From NCBI GenBank assembly GCA_022446815.1, contig JAKVCD010000039.1, positions 1 to 64,000 of the forward strand: a stretch of DNA of 64,000 nucleotides, read 5' to 3'. The position numbers were made by a program, and so were the translations under genes. Origin of the DNA: Planctomycetota bacterium. GTDB lineage: Bacteria > Planctomycetota > UBA1135 > GCA-002686595. Below the pieces are notes generated by a model, which made no database searches, was not told the DNA's origin, and saw only the letters and a list, made by a program, of their open reading frames with translations. Each line of letters begins with the position of its first letter. Position 1 is the stretch's first letter. Shown piece after piece: positions 17,476 through 26,834 of this stretch.

Positions 17476-18570
17476 GTGAACCGCATTCGTCGCCTCCTAG
17501 GTGCCAAGACACCCGCCGTCTTCGCGCTCCTGGTCGTGCTCTTCGCCCCGAGCTGCACCATCGGGGAGTCGGGCTCAGACCCGCTCAACCACGGGCCCAT
17601 CGTCCCGGAGTACACCGGGACTTGGGTCGTGCAGTATCTGCCTGTGCAGAGCTCCTTCGGTGACTACGAGCGCAGGCTCGAGACCTGGCGCTTCCTTGAA
17701 GAGGGGCCGATCGAGGTGCGCATGTATCCAGACACGAACGAGAACGGGCTCTTTGATGACGAGCTCGTCTTCATCGGTCAGCAGGATGGCGTGAACCTGA
17801 ACCTCAACGGAGGTTGGGAGTGCGAGGGCGTGGAGACCGGGTGCTACTTCGAGGCAGACCTCGAGTTCATCACCTGGGGCTGCGTGATGGGGATGGTGAA
17901 GCAGCAGCGGCCAGACGGATGCCTAGAGATCGCCGAGGTCCTCGTCGCCCGCATCTCAAACCCGCCGAGCATGGACGTCTCAGGTGTTTGGAATATCAGC
18001 CACGAGATCACTTACGGGACCGGGCTACTAGAGCTCTCGATCGGCGCCACCTTCGATGAGCAGTGGGAGATCTATCAGCACCCTGAAGGGCTCTGGAGGG
18101 GGCTGCTTGAGATCACGGACTCCGAAGGGAGGCAGTTCCTTGGATCCGTCAACAACAACCAGGTCATCCTTGTGCGTAGCTGGAGTACGGGAGATGTGGA
18201 CTATAAGTACAACTTCACCAACCTCCTCTTTGACGGCGACTGGATGGAAGGAGACGCGTTCGGGACCGGCGTGATCGAAGGCTCTCAAGAGATCGCCTGG
18301 GACATCGTGGGCTCGCGCGTAGGTGGAGGGAGCGAGGGGCTCTTGATCCGCGGCGGAGGTGGTGGGGCGAGCGGAGACAGCGGCCTCATAGAGCTCTCTG
18401 GTGAGGGGGGCCAGCGGATCGTTGTCGCTTGCCCCTACGATGCAAAGGGCGCGACCCGAGTGCGCTTGAGCCCAGGCCCGTGGCGGGTCCGCCACGCTGG
18501 GCAAGAGCGCCGCCTAGACCTCAGGCCTGGACGCTGGGAGCAGCTCACGCTGCCTCAACCTCGCCGCTGA
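17476..18570 (+). CDS. Putative lipoprotein of unknown function
   Basis: A 364-residue protein starting at GTG 17476. Its leader VNRIRRLLGAKTPAVFALLVVLFAPSC carries a lipobox ending in Cys27, indicating lipid anchoring to the membrane. The mature part is rich in Trp, Gly and acidic residues (GTWVVQYLPV, SGVWNISHEI, WRGLLEI), consistent with beta-sheet; two GTW/GVW blocks hint at an internal duplication. The C-terminal ~60 residues contain a Gly-rich stretch and a predicted beta-rich end. I recognise no family. In-frame codons upstream of the GTG lie inside larE and are not used. Confidence 0.7.
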   Translation: MNRIRRLLGAKTPAVFALLVVLFAPSCTIGESGSDPLNHGPIVPEYTGTWVVQYLPVQSSFGDYERRLETWRFLEEGPIEVRMYPDTNENGLFDDELVFIGQQDGVNLNLNGGWECEGVETGCYFEADLEFITWGCVMGMVKQQRPDGCLEIAEVLVARISNPPSMDVSGVWNISHEITYGTGLLELSIGATFDEQWEIYQHPEGLWRGLLEITDSEGRQFLGSVNNNQVILVRSWSTGDVDYKYNFTNLLFDGDWMEGDAFGTGVIEGSQEIAWDIVGSRVGGGSEGLLIRGGGGGASGDSGLIELSGEGGQRIVVACPYDAKGATRVRLSPGPWRVRHAGQERRLDLRPGRWEQLTLPQPRR

Positions 18571-18667
18571 GGCGAACCTGAAGCGCGCAGCGAACTATCT
18601 CATCCGCGCTGATACGGTGATGGGGCCCTAGCTTCGGGGTCTTGGGCTTGCGCTGAGCGCCCATAAG

Positions 18668-18693
18668 GGGGAGGGATGAGGCGACCCCTCCCC
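18668..18693 (+). terminator. GC-rich hairpin downstream of the lipoprotein gene
   Basis: GGGGAGGG (18668-18675) pairs perfectly with CCCTCCCC (18686-18693) across a 10-base loop, in the 185-base gap before the methyltransferase gene. No T-run follows, so it would be a non-canonical terminator, an mRNA 3' end stabiliser or a regulatory hairpin. Confidence 0.3.
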
Positions 18694-18755
18694 GAACGCG
18701 CTCTAGGACGCTACCGTACCGCGCCTGCCCGACGCTCCCGTCGCGGCTCCTCGCG

Positions 18756-19889
18756 ATGACCAGCCCCCAAAACCTCTTCGTCACATGCGCCCCGGGTGTA
18801 GAGCCCTTCCTCGACGCAGAGCTTGAGGCGCTGCGCATCTCGAAGCGCGAGCGGCAAGTGGGGGGGGTGAGCTTTGAGGGCGGCTGGCGCGACATCTGGA
18901 GAGCGAACCTCGAGCTGCGTACCGCGATCCGCGTGCTCTCGAGGGTGGGCCGCTTCCGCGCTCGAGACGCGGACGAGCTCTACCGCGGGGCGATGAAGGT
19001 GGACTGGTCTCGCTTCTTGGGGCCAGAGTCCACCATCGCTGTGCGCGGGCAGACGCGGGACTCGGAGCTAGATCACACGCTCTTCGTTGCGCAGCGGGTG
19101 AAGGACGCCGTCTGCGACCAGCTGCGTGAGCGCACTGGCGTGCGTCCCTCTGTGGATAAGAACTCGCCCACCCTGCGCATCCACGCTCACATCTTCAAAG
19201 ACCGCTGCACCCTCTCGGTCGACACTTCTGGGGACTCACTCCACAGACGCGGCTGGCGAGAGATCCAGGGGCGCGCGCCCCTCTCAGAGTCGCTCGCTTC
19301 CGCGCTGCTGATAGCCTCGGGCTGGGATAAGCGACAGCCGCTCCTCGACCCCTTCTGCGGCTCAGGCACCTTCTTAGTGGAGGGCGCATGGATGGCGATG
19401 GACCGCGCCCCCGGCCTCGAGCGCCCCTTCGCCTTTGAAGGTTGGCCGGGTCACGACGCCGCGGGCCTCTCGAAGCTGCGCGACGAGCTGCGCGCGCGGG
19501 TGAAGCCCCTCGGGAAGAGGGTCATCTGGGGCGCAGACTCTGACGCCTCAGTCGTGGAGGCAGTGCAGCACAACCTCGCCCGGGCTGGCCTCGCGGAGTG
19601 CGTCCGAGTGGAGCAGGCGGACGCGCGCTCCTTCGCGCCGCGCCATGGCTGGAACGCGCAGGTGGTGACGAACCCTCCCTTCGGTGAGCGGGTCGGAGAG
19701 GAGCGCAAGCTCGTGAAGGTCTACGAGGGTTTCGGCGACGCGCTGCGTGAGCACGCCGAGGGTTTCCGCGTGTCGATGCTCTCCGGGAACGTCAACCTCG
19801 CCCGCAGTACAGGGCTGCCCAACCCGAAGGACTGGATGGATATCAAGAACGGGGCCTTAGACTGCCGCCTACTCAGCTGGCAGCTCTGA
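18756..19889 (+). CDS. THUMP-domain class I SAM-dependent RNA methyltransferase (RlmL-type)
   Basis: A 377-residue protein with an N-terminal ferredoxin-like/THUMP RNA-binding part and a C-terminal Rossmann methyltransferase. The SAM-binding block is DPFCGSGTF (198-206), and the catalytic block is NPPFGER (306-312), typical of N2-guanine methylation. Homologues (RlmL N-terminal half, YpsC, Trm14) methylate 23S rRNA G2445 or tRNA. The second RlmK half of E. coli RlmKL is absent, which is usual outside gamma-proteobacteria. The end is convergent with, and overlaps by 17 bases, the SGNH-like gene. Confidence 0.88.
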   Translation: MTSPQNLFVTCAPGVEPFLDAELEALRISKRERQVGGVSFEGGWRDIWRANLELRTAIRVLSRVGRFRARDADELYRGAMKVDWSRFLGPESTIAVRGQTRDSELDHTLFVAQRVKDAVCDQLRERTGVRPSVDKNSPTLRIHAHIFKDRCTLSVDTSGDSLHRRGWREIQGRAPLSESLASALLIASGWDKRQPLLDPFCGSGTFLVEGAWMAMDRAPGLERPFAFEGWPGHDAAGLSKLRDELRARVKPLGKRVIWGADSDASVVEAVQHNLARAGLAECVRVEQADARSFAPRHGWNAQVVTNPPFGERVGEERKLVKVYEGFGDALREHAEGFRVSMLSGNVNLARSTGLPNPKDWMDIKNGALDCRLLSWQL

Positions 19890-20829
19890 GGGCGCCGGGG
19901 TCTTCACCCGCCTCGTCCTTCTGTTTGCGGCGCTCCTCACGCGCGCGCTTGCGCTCTTCCTTGCGCGCGTCTCGCTCAGCGATCTCTGCGGCGCGCTTCT
20001 CCTCAGCGATGCTCTTCAGCCGCTCCATAGAGCGCGCTCTATCGAAGATGAAGTCCTCCTCTTTGAGCTCCTCGTACTCGTTGACGAGGTGATCTCCCAC
20101 GAGGAGGCACACAGCCAAAGAGCCCTCCGGCGTGAGATGTAGGAGGTCAGCCTGCAAGAGCTCCTTCAAGCTCTCCGGCTGATATCGGACGGTACGCAGC
20201 TGGATGTCTGCGCCTGATTGGATCTTTCCGAGGAGCTCGGCGAGGGGCACCACGTGCGCGTGCTCTCGCTCAGAGGCCCAGGCCCAGAGGCGCTCGTTCA
20301 TCGCCTTGAAGGTCTCCTTGGAGGGGATCATCTCGCGCGAGATCAACGGGCGGCCAAAGTAGTTGCCCTCGAGGGCTATGGACATGTCAGGCAGGTCTCC
20401 CAAGATCACCGGGCACTCGAGGGTCTCTAGCGCCTTGAGGGCGCTCTCTACGTTGCTGAGTCGGCGCTTCTCCGACTTCGCTCCGTAGGCGTACCAAAAG
20501 AGGAAGTCCACGCCGATAAAACAGCTCGCCTCGCCCTCTCTCACGGTCTTGATGATCCGGCTCCCTGCGCCTAGCGGGTCGAGGAAGAAGCGCGCGTCGC
20601 CGAGGGCGACAAACTCAGCTCGCTCATCACTGCAAGCCGCGCGGAAAACATCCGCGAGCTTGATGGTGGTCTTGAGGTCCTTTGAGAGCCCGAAGCCGTC
20701 CGAGACGCTCGCTCCCGCGACGTAGACGCGCTCGAGGACCGGGGCGCGCTCGGGTGCCTGCTCCTCCTGCGCCGCGAAGGTGGTGGTGCTCAAGAGGCAG
20801 AGCGTGGAGAGCGTAAGGGTCAGCCGCAT
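19873..20829 (-). CDS. Secreted SGNH-hydrolase-like protein
   Basis: About 318 residues. A signal peptide (MRLTLTLSTLCLLSTTTFAA) is followed by an SGNH fold: block I VAGASVSDG with the putative nucleophile Ser41, and the C-terminal DLLHLTPEG carrying the Asp-x-x-His pair. A lysine/arginine/glutamate-rich helical tail of ~55 residues follows, unusual for the family. Such enzymes are esterases or lipases acting on carbohydrate or lipid esters; the substrate is unknown. I use the ATG at 20829; a GTG two codons upstream (20835) is also possible. The 3' end overlaps the methyltransferase gene. Confidence 0.72.
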   Translation of the reverse strand: MRLTLTLSTLCLLSTTTFAAQEEQAPERAPVLERVYVAGASVSDGFGLSKDLKTTIKLADVFRAACSDERAEFVALGDARFFLDPLGAGSRIIKTVREGEASCFIGVDFLFWYAYGAKSEKRRLSNVESALKALETLECPVILGDLPDMSIALEGNYFGRPLISREMIPSKETFKAMNERLWAWASEREHAHVVPLAELLGKIQSGADIQLRTVRYQPESLKELLQADLLHLTPEGSLAVCLLVGDHLVNEYEELKEEDFIFDRARSMERLKSIAEEKRAAEIAERDARKEERKRAREERRKQKDEAGEDPGALRAAS

Positions 20830-20878
20830 GCGCACATGCTAACGCGGAGCTGTGGGTGAGCGGAGCCCCCAGTTCAGC

Positions 20879-22294
20879 TCAAGGTGTGATCGTCCAGGTG
20901 CGGTAGTTGTTGGGGTTGTTGGCCTCGAGGACGATGAGCTTGCTTTGGGGGTCATAGCTCCACCAGGAGGTGGTCTGTGTTCCCCTCTGCACGGTCAGGG
21001 GGCGACCGCGATAGCCTGTGATCGCAATCTCGATCGGCTGGGCGCCCTGGGTGGGGCCGAGGACGACGCGCAGGGGGCGCCCAGGCTCGAGCCCAGCGTC
21101 TTCAGCATGGATCACGAGGCGGGAGATGTTCTCCATCTGGTCGAGAAAGATCCGATTCTCTTGCGATTGGCAATTGAAGCGGAACGGGCTCAAGACATCA
21201 GGTGTTAGCTGCTCGACATCTATGTGGTGATAGCGCGCGTCCCTGTCAGCGAGGATGTTCGTAGTGCCCGTGTTGGGCTGCAGCCGGACGCGACCGAGTG
21301 AGTCGAGGATTTGAGCTTCGTCGAGGATGCCCCAGGTGTGCAATCCAGTCATGAGCTCGACCACGCTCGATGTGAAGCGCTGATCGAGGTAGGGCGAAGC
21401 GAGGAGATAGCGGTTGAACAGCAGGCTCTGGAAGATCAGACGGCAGGTGTTATCGAACTTCGCATACCAGCTCTCGATGTAGACCTGGTGCAGGTTTCGG
21501 GCGAGGTCCGATGTGAGGTCGACCGCGTCTGCTTGCGGCCACACGTGCATCACTGATGCGCGCTGGTAGCCGATCTCATTCGTGCTGGGTGGGCCTCCGA
21601 ACATCTCGGGGTGATTAAAGAGGGTCGGATTGGGGCAGCGCGCGTAGATGTCTGCTACCGACAGGGTGCCGGTGTGGTTGAGCAAGGCGGCGAAGCGCAC
21701 GCCGCTCGAGTCGATATGCCGCGCGGCGTATGCCATCAGCCAGCCTCCGCCCATGGAGTACCCCACGCCATAGACGCGCTCAGAGTCTAGTGCGCCGCCA
21801 AAGAAGTCCGTCACCCAGTTGAGGCAGACCTCCGTGTTCCGCTGCGCGTATTCGATCCCAAAGTTCAGCTGGTGGGCTCCGAGTGGCGCGAGGACGTACC
21901 AACCTTGCTGCATCGCTTCCTTAAAGAAGGATGTCTTGATGTAGGTGTCCCGCTCCGAGACGGAGTACTGGTGGAAGAGGACCAACAGGGGAGCGGGCTC
22001 GAGCGGCTCCGGGGGGATCCCTAGGAGGAAGTCCTCGTCCCATCCCGTGCCTGTGCCGGTGATCCGCAGAGAGTAAATGCTCCCTTCGAGTCGACCGAGG
22101 AGCATCACCTGCGGGCTCTCGCTCGTGCTGTTCCAGAGGGTCCCTCCAGCCTCATTCGCGAAGACAGAGGCGCGCGGATTGCCAGAGACCCCGTTCGGCG
22201 CGCTGGTCTGTCCTCCGAGCCCCTGCGCCTGCATCGAGGGCGCGCCCGCGAGGAGCGGCGTCATGGCGATAAGGGAGAGGAGGGCGCTGTACAT
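20879..22294 (-). CDS. Secreted alpha/beta hydrolase-like protein (copy 1 of tandem pair)
   Basis: A 471-residue protein with a hydrophobic leader. The nucleophile elbow is GVGYSMGGG with Ser180, and the oxyanion-side segment LLVLFHQYS is at 103-111. The fold resembles PHB-depolymerase/feruloyl-esterase-like serine hydrolases of the planctomycete type. A beta-rich C-terminal domain of ~100 residues (from about residue 370) follows the catalytic part. It is a paralogue of the next gene (22359-23726). Shared blocks include SVSERDTY / STSERDTY, GWYVLAPLGAH, LLNHTGTLS / VVNHTGTVS and DLARNL. Both lie on the same strand, 64 bases apart. Confidence 0.72.
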   Translation of the reverse strand: MYSALLSLIAMTPLLAGAPSMQAQGLGGQTSAPNGVSGNPRASVFANEAGGTLWNSTSESPQVMLLGRLEGSIYSLRITGTGTGWDEDFLLGIPPEPLEPAPLLVLFHQYSVSERDTYIKTSFFKEAMQQGWYVLAPLGAHQLNFGIEYAQRNTEVCLNWVTDFFGGALDSERVYGVGYSMGGGWLMAYAARHIDSSGVRFAALLNHTGTLSVADIYARCPNPTLFNHPEMFGGPPSTNEIGYQRASVMHVWPQADAVDLTSDLARNLHQVYIESWYAKFDNTCRLIFQSLLFNRYLLASPYLDQRFTSSVVELMTGLHTWGILDEAQILDSLGRVRLQPNTGTTNILADRDARYHHIDVEQLTPDVLSPFRFNCQSQENRIFLDQMENISRLVIHAEDAGLEPGRPLRVVLGPTQGAQPIEIAITGYRGRPLTVQRGTQTTSWWSYDPQSKLIVLEANNPNNYRTWTITP

Positions 22295-22358
22295 GGCTGA
22301 TATGGAGATACTAACCGCTCATGCCCGGCGTGGGCGCTTCGGCAGTCCTCCCGGGCTC

Positions 22359-23726
22359 TCACGGGACGATCACGTAGAGGGGGAGGTTCGCTGCGTCCTT
22401 CTCAGTGAGGGTTAGCTCACCCCGATCCGGGTTGTACTCGTAGCTGACGGGCCGACCCTCTCGGAGCACCGTGCGTGGGGCGACTTCGAAGCCATCAAGC
22501 ACGAGGCGAGTGGTGCGCTGAGAGTGCTGAGTACGGTCGGGCTGCGCGCCGAGGATGAGACGCAGCGTCTTGTGAGGGCTGAGCTCTAAGTCTTCAGTGC
22601 GCACCCGCAGGGTCTTGATGTTGCGGAGGCCGTCTAGGAAGAGGAGGTTGGAGTCCGAGTCAGCGTGCCAACGCCAGGCGCTGAAGCCTCCTGTGACGGC
22701 CTGCTTGAGGTCGAAGTGCAGCCAGCGTCCGTCGTGGATCGCTAGGACAGAGTGCGTTCCTTGCGTCGGCAAGCTGAGACGCTTGGACTCGAGGAAGTCC
22801 AGGGCTTGGACCTCATCCAGCGAGTCCCAGGTGTGGCGGGCAGCGCGCTCCTCGTGGCAGTCCACGTCACCGCCGAAGCGCATCAGGTGTCGAAGGAGGG
22901 CGCGCGTCTGACGGACGAGGTGCTTGAGCGGATCCTGAGGTGCGCACCAAGTCTGGACCGAGACGTGCCCGAGGTTACGTGCGAGGTCGGAGCGCGCATC
23001 GATCCCGGACCAAGGGGTGAGCTCGATCGTGCTGGCCTGCTGGTAGGCGAAGGGGAAGTCGTAAGGAGAGCCGCCGAACATGAGCGGGTGCTCTAGGACG
23101 GAGGTGTCTTGGGCGCGATGCCAGATGTCGCGCAGTGAGACGGTGCCAGTGTGGTTGACCACCGCCGCGAACATGGCTTGATCGGGGTCTAGGTGGCGGG
23201 CAGCGAAGTTGAGCGCGCAGCCGCCGCCCATCGAGAAGCCGACCCCATAGACGCGCCCTCGGTCGACGCGGACGACCTCACTGATCCAGTCGATGACGAC
23301 GCGGATGTTCTGCTGTGAGTATGAGATCCCGCAGTTGACCTCGTGAGCTCCGAGGGGAGCGAGCACATACCAGCCGCGGCTCATGGCCTCTTGGAAGAGG
23401 CCGGTGTGGACGTAGGTGTCGCGCTCGGAGGTGGAGTATTGATGGAAGCAGACGAGGAGAGGGGCGGGGTCGATCGGGTTCGCAGGCACTCCGACGAGGA
23501 AGCGCTCCTCCCAGTCCGTGCCGGTGGACTCCATAGTCAGGGAATAGACGCCCTGTTCGAGGACCTCCTCTACGCGGACGCTCGGGCCATCGAAGCTCGA
23601 GTGCGCCCCGCCAAGGACTTGTGCGAAGGACTCTCCGTGGGCGAGGGCCTCTCCGTTGAGGCCTCGGGTCGGAGCGTCTTGAGGTGAGAGGAGGGTGAGC
23701 GCTGAGAGAAGGAGTGCTGTATGCAT
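22359..23726 (-). CDS. Secreted alpha/beta hydrolase-like protein (copy 2 of tandem pair)
   Basis: 455 residues from the ATG at 23726, which puts a clear leader (MHTALLLSALTLLSP) at the N-terminus. The open frame extends 28 codons further upstream without a leader, so the longer start is rejected. Nucleophile Ser165 lies in GVGFSMGGG. It has the same overall layout as its neighbour: a catalytic domain followed by a beta-rich C-terminal domain ending in YEYNPDRGELTLTEKDAANLPLYVIVP-like strands. It probably arose by tandem duplication; divergence is high enough that the substrates may differ. Confidence 0.72.
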   Translation of the reverse strand: MHTALLLSALTLLSPQDAPTRGLNGEALAHGESFAQVLGGAHSSFDGPSVRVEEVLEQGVYSLTMESTGTDWEERFLVGVPANPIDPAPLLVCFHQYSTSERDTYVHTGLFQEAMSRGWYVLAPLGAHEVNCGISYSQQNIRVVIDWISEVVRVDRGRVYGVGFSMGGGCALNFAARHLDPDQAMFAAVVNHTGTVSLRDIWHRAQDTSVLEHPLMFGGSPYDFPFAYQQASTIELTPWSGIDARSDLARNLGHVSVQTWCAPQDPLKHLVRQTRALLRHLMRFGGDVDCHEERAARHTWDSLDEVQALDFLESKRLSLPTQGTHSVLAIHDGRWLHFDLKQAVTGGFSAWRWHADSDSNLLFLDGLRNIKTLRVRTEDLELSPHKTLRLILGAQPDRTQHSQRTTRLVLDGFEVAPRTVLREGRPVSYEYNPDRGELTLTEKDAANLPLYVIVP

Positions 23727-23859
23727 GGTGTCGCGGGTGGTTTGGGAGTGCCCCGTTGGGGCTGCGGTCTCCCGGAGATCAGGGGGCCTCTTGCCACAGC
23801 GGCCCCACAAAGAAACCTACCCCGACCTCGCCCACCGGGCGGAGACACGCCATCTGATA

Positions 23860-23875
23860 GGCCTGAAATCAGGCC
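23860..23875. repeat. Short perfect inverted repeat
   Basis: GGCCTG-AAAT-CAGGCC at 23860-23875, between the start of hydrolase copy 2 and the end of the glycosyltransferase gene, both on the minus strand. On the plus strand it is followed by CCTTTT, but the transcripts here run the other way and have no T-run after the hairpin. It could be an operator upstream of hydrolase copy 2. Confidence 0.3.
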
Positions 23876-23934
23876 CCTTTTGCGCAAAGTGCTCTGAAAT
23901 AGAGACTTGCGACGCTAGTTAACCCGTGTTTGGG

Positions 23935-25578
23935 TCAGCCCTCAGAGGCTTGTTTCTTCTGGAGGGGCTCCAAATAGCGGCGCTGGATCACCACGATCCG
24001 GGGCTCTCTCCAGGTCGTATACCACTCCCAATTGACCTCCAAGGGGCCGAAAGAGGTCACCAGCGCGCCTGGGAGGTTGGACTCTAGGGTCCCAGCAGGG
24101 TCCCTGGGGAAGGCGCCGATCGCGACCTCAGCGGGGCGGAAGGCGGCGAGGTCTGCAGTGGCTCCCTGGTCTACGATCATCCAATCGGGCTGCTCACCGA
24201 GGAGCGCATAGACCTCACGCGCGAGGGGCTCAGAGAAGAAGAGCGTCCTGTCACCACGCTCTCTCTCGATCCAACTCATGAGTGCCGCTACGTCATCGCG
24301 AGTCTCTGCGCGCCGGGCTCCGATCGAGCTGGAGGCCTCCCAGCCCCAGGCGGCGTTCACCGCTAGGATGGACGCCCCGATCAGGCCCAAAGCGGTGCGC
24401 GCCCGCCCGGTCATAGAGCGCCCAAGGGCACTGAGACCTCGGGCAGCGAAGAGCGCGAGGAAAGGGGCGATGGGCAGCAGGTTCCTCACAAAGAGGACCT
24501 TCTGTGTGGAGAAGAACAGCACCCAGCTCACCGGGACGAGGAGCAAGAGCGCTGCCTCGACCGGATCGCGTCGCCAGCTGTGGAAGGCACCAACGAGCGC
24601 GAGGAAGCTCACGAGCAGCGCGACGGGAGCGTAAGGGGAGGCGAGCGCCGTGCTGATCCAGCGCATCATCAGCCCGAGGTGTTCGAGGCCAGCGTCTACC
24701 CCGAAGCCATAGTGCCCGGCCTCCCCATAGTGGAAGCGCTCGAAGGCGACGTCCCGCCAAAAGCGAAGCGGTTGCAGGACAGCTCCCGGCGTAGACGCGA
24801 GGAAGCTTGCAGTGAAGGCCGCGAGGCTTCCCACGAGTCGTTTGGGGTCGCGCTCAGGCGGCGTGCGCCACCAGAGCAGGAGGATGGGGAGGAGTAATAG
24901 CCCTGCTGTGTACTTCGTCCCCGTCGCGAGTCCGGCGAGCAATGCAGTCGAGAGTAGGCAGCCCTTGCTCTCATACGCGCGCAGGAGCGAGACCATGTAC
25001 AAGGCGACCAGAGCGGCGAGGATCATGTCAGGCGCGACCCAGCGGGCGTGATAGGAGACCTCCCAGCTGGTTGCGATGAGTCCAGCGGCGAAGAGAGACT
25101 CCCAAGGACCGCCGCGTCGCCGCGTCGCTGAGTACACGCCGAGGATGGCTAAGGCGCTCACGCACAGGAAGACGCCGCGCATGCGCAACAGGAAGTTCGG
25201 GTCGCGGGCCACCTGCGTGAGCTCCTGCTTAACGGGTGCGATGCCCTGTACGGGCTCACCGATCCCCAGCGGGCCGCGCGTCTTCATCCCGGAGTAGTCA
25301 GCGCCGAGAGCCTCGGGTGCGATGGCAGCGAGGGCTAGCCAGTAGCTGACGGAGGGGTAGTTGTACCAGTCGGGGAGGAGGGTCTCCTCCTCGATGGAGC
25401 GCTCGACTAAGCGCACTTGGAAGCCCTCGTCCCAGTGCTCACCGAAGTCGAGGCCGCGCGCACCGGTCCAAAGGAACCAGGCCAAGGAGATGAGCAGCAG
25501 CAACCAAGCCGCCCGGTCGCTCAAGGGGACCCTGGCTGACTCAGCCGCTCCAGTCGCTCTGCTAGGCTCCTCTGTCAT
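23935..25578 (-). CDS. GT39/ArnT-like membrane glycosyltransferase
   Basis: A 547-residue GT-C-type enzyme with about ten hydrophobic segments. The first periplasmic loop carries the acidic GEHWDEGFQ motif that binds the polyprenyl-phosphate sugar donor in this family (PMT/ArnT/YfhO-like). A soluble C-terminal ~110 residues (FFSEPLAREVYALLGEQPDW...) follow the last helix. It would transfer a sugar from a lipid carrier to a protein or glycolipid outside the membrane; the acceptor is unknown. GAGAGG precedes the ATG. It follows the toroid gene at 25719 by 140 bases on the same strand and may form its own unit. Confidence 0.82.
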   Translation of the reverse strand: MTEEPSRATGAAESARVPLSDRAAWLLLLISLAWFLWTGARGLDFGEHWDEGFQVRLVERSIEEETLLPDWYNYPSVSYWLALAAIAPEALGADYSGMKTRGPLGIGEPVQGIAPVKQELTQVARDPNFLLRMRGVFLCVSALAILGVYSATRRRGGPWESLFAAGLIATSWEVSYHARWVAPDMILAALVALYMVSLLRAYESKGCLLSTALLAGLATGTKYTAGLLLLPILLLWWRTPPERDPKRLVGSLAAFTASFLASTPGAVLQPLRFWRDVAFERFHYGEAGHYGFGVDAGLEHLGLMMRWISTALASPYAPVALLVSFLALVGAFHSWRRDPVEAALLLLVPVSWVLFFSTQKVLFVRNLLPIAPFLALFAARGLSALGRSMTGRARTALGLIGASILAVNAAWGWEASSSIGARRAETRDDVAALMSWIERERGDRTLFFSEPLAREVYALLGEQPDWMIVDQGATADLAAFRPAEVAIGAFPRDPAGTLESNLPGALVTSFGPLEVNWEWYTTWREPRIVVIQRRYLEPLQKKQASEG

Positions 25579-25718
25579 ACCCTCTCATGGGTCCGGTCTA
25601 GCTCCCGCCAGAGCCCCTTCGCTCGCTCGCGTGAAGCCATGCTTCGGAGTATGGCGTGTGAATGCGGCCGAGTCTCGCTTGCTGGCGGTGGAATCCTGAG
25701 CGCCCCTCTCTCGCCCTC

Positions 25719-26831
25719 TCAGCGCTGAAATATGGGGAGCAGGCTGTCAGGCAGGGCCAAGACCAGTGCGTTCGTAGCTGTGGCGTAGCAAGACCCGAAG
25801 CGAGCGTCCGGCCAAGCCCCGGAGGGCTCCTGCAAGGCGATGAGCTGCTCACGCTCTGCTTGGAACCAGCCGCGGAAGAGGGCTCGGTCTGGGTGCTGCC
25901 AGTAAGCCTGGGCTAGGTAGAGCCGCTCATAGACCGGGAAGGTCGGGTTCTTGATGGTGACCGTCTCTCTAGCGATGAGCTCACGCTGAATAGATGCGTA
26001 GCCGCGAATGACCTCCTCACCGGAGTAGATCCCCGTCGCGTTCATGGTCGAGATGGCCGCGGCTGTGAGAGCGACGGAGGTCTCTTCGTGTCCGATCGCG
26101 TAGCGGAAGGAGCCGTCCTCTGCTTGAGAGCGGCGCACATAGTCGACGGCGCGCTTGATGACCTCAGGGTTCACGCGCAATCCAGAGTTGCGCGCCGCAC
26201 GCAGGGCTTGAACGAGGGCGATGGTGACCGAGCCCTCGTGCTCGAGGCTGCGCTCTGGTGAGTAGTACCAGGCGCCCTCGGAGCCTTGGCTGGACTCGAT
26301 CCTCTGGATCGCGAGCTTCAGAGCGCGCTCGATGCGACGGCCCCTAGGGCTCCTGGGTGACATCGCGTAAGCCTCTGCGAGGGCGAGGGTCGCGAAGCCG
26401 TGGCCGTGCATGCGCGAGAGCTGGTCCCGGCTGTCTGAGATGTAGCCCGTGATCTTGGACTCAGGAGAGAGCTCGACGCGTCCGAGCAGGTAGTCCACTG
26501 CGGCTGCGAGGGGCGCTCCGTGCGGCCCGCGCTCTGGGGTGCTGCCGCTCGCCATCCATGCGAGGGCTGCGAGGGAGGTGACCGCGAGGGGCGCCTCTTG
26601 CCGCGCACCAGTCGTCGGCAAGCTCCCGTCCGGCTGCTGGGCTTGCTCCTTCGCGAGCCAGTCCAGCGCGCGCTCTAAGGCTGCGCGGCCTGCGACCGCA
26701 TCGCTGCCCTCCTCGTCGAGCTGGATACGCCGAGGGTCGCTGACTTGCTCAACCTGAGGAGCGCCCGAGGGCTCACCGTCTGTGCGAGGCGCGAGCAGCC
26801 CCGCGGCGAAGAGGAGCGCAGTCTGGATCAA
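25719..26831 (-). CDS. Secreted prenyltransferase/squalene-oxidase-repeat (alpha/alpha toroid) protein 2
   Basis: A 370-residue protein with a short leader and repeated QW-like helical motifs: QQPDGSLPT, QGSEGAWYY, QAEDGSFRY and QEPSGAWPD. These build the alpha/alpha toroid seen in terpenoid cyclases. The catalytic DxDD or DCTAE motifs of cyclases are absent, so it is probably a binding or structural protein. It is paralogous to the gene at 32748-33863; both end in LPIFQR. The start is a TTG at 26831, three bases after the preceding stop. It is the last gene of the MoxR cluster by spacing. Confidence 0.78.
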   Translation of the reverse strand: MIQTALLFAAGLLAPRTDGEPSGAPQVEQVSDPRRIQLDEEGSDAVAGRAALERALDWLAKEQAQQPDGSLPTTGARQEAPLAVTSLAALAWMASGSTPERGPHGAPLAAAVDYLLGRVELSPESKITGYISDSRDQLSRMHGHGFATLALAEAYAMSPRSPRGRRIERALKLAIQRIESSQGSEGAWYYSPERSLEHEGSVTIALVQALRAARNSGLRVNPEVIKRAVDYVRRSQAEDGSFRYAIGHEETSVALTAAAISTMNATGIYSGEEVIRGYASIQRELIARETVTIKNPTFPVYERLYLAQAYWQHPDRALFRGWFQAEREQLIALQEPSGAWPDARFGSCYATATNALVLALPDSLLPIFQR

Positions 26832-26834
26832 TCC

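Noticed and set aside
23860-23881. Intrinsic terminator from the inverted repeat plus CCTTTT
   Set aside because: The T-run follows on the plus strand, but both flanking genes are transcribed on the minus strand.
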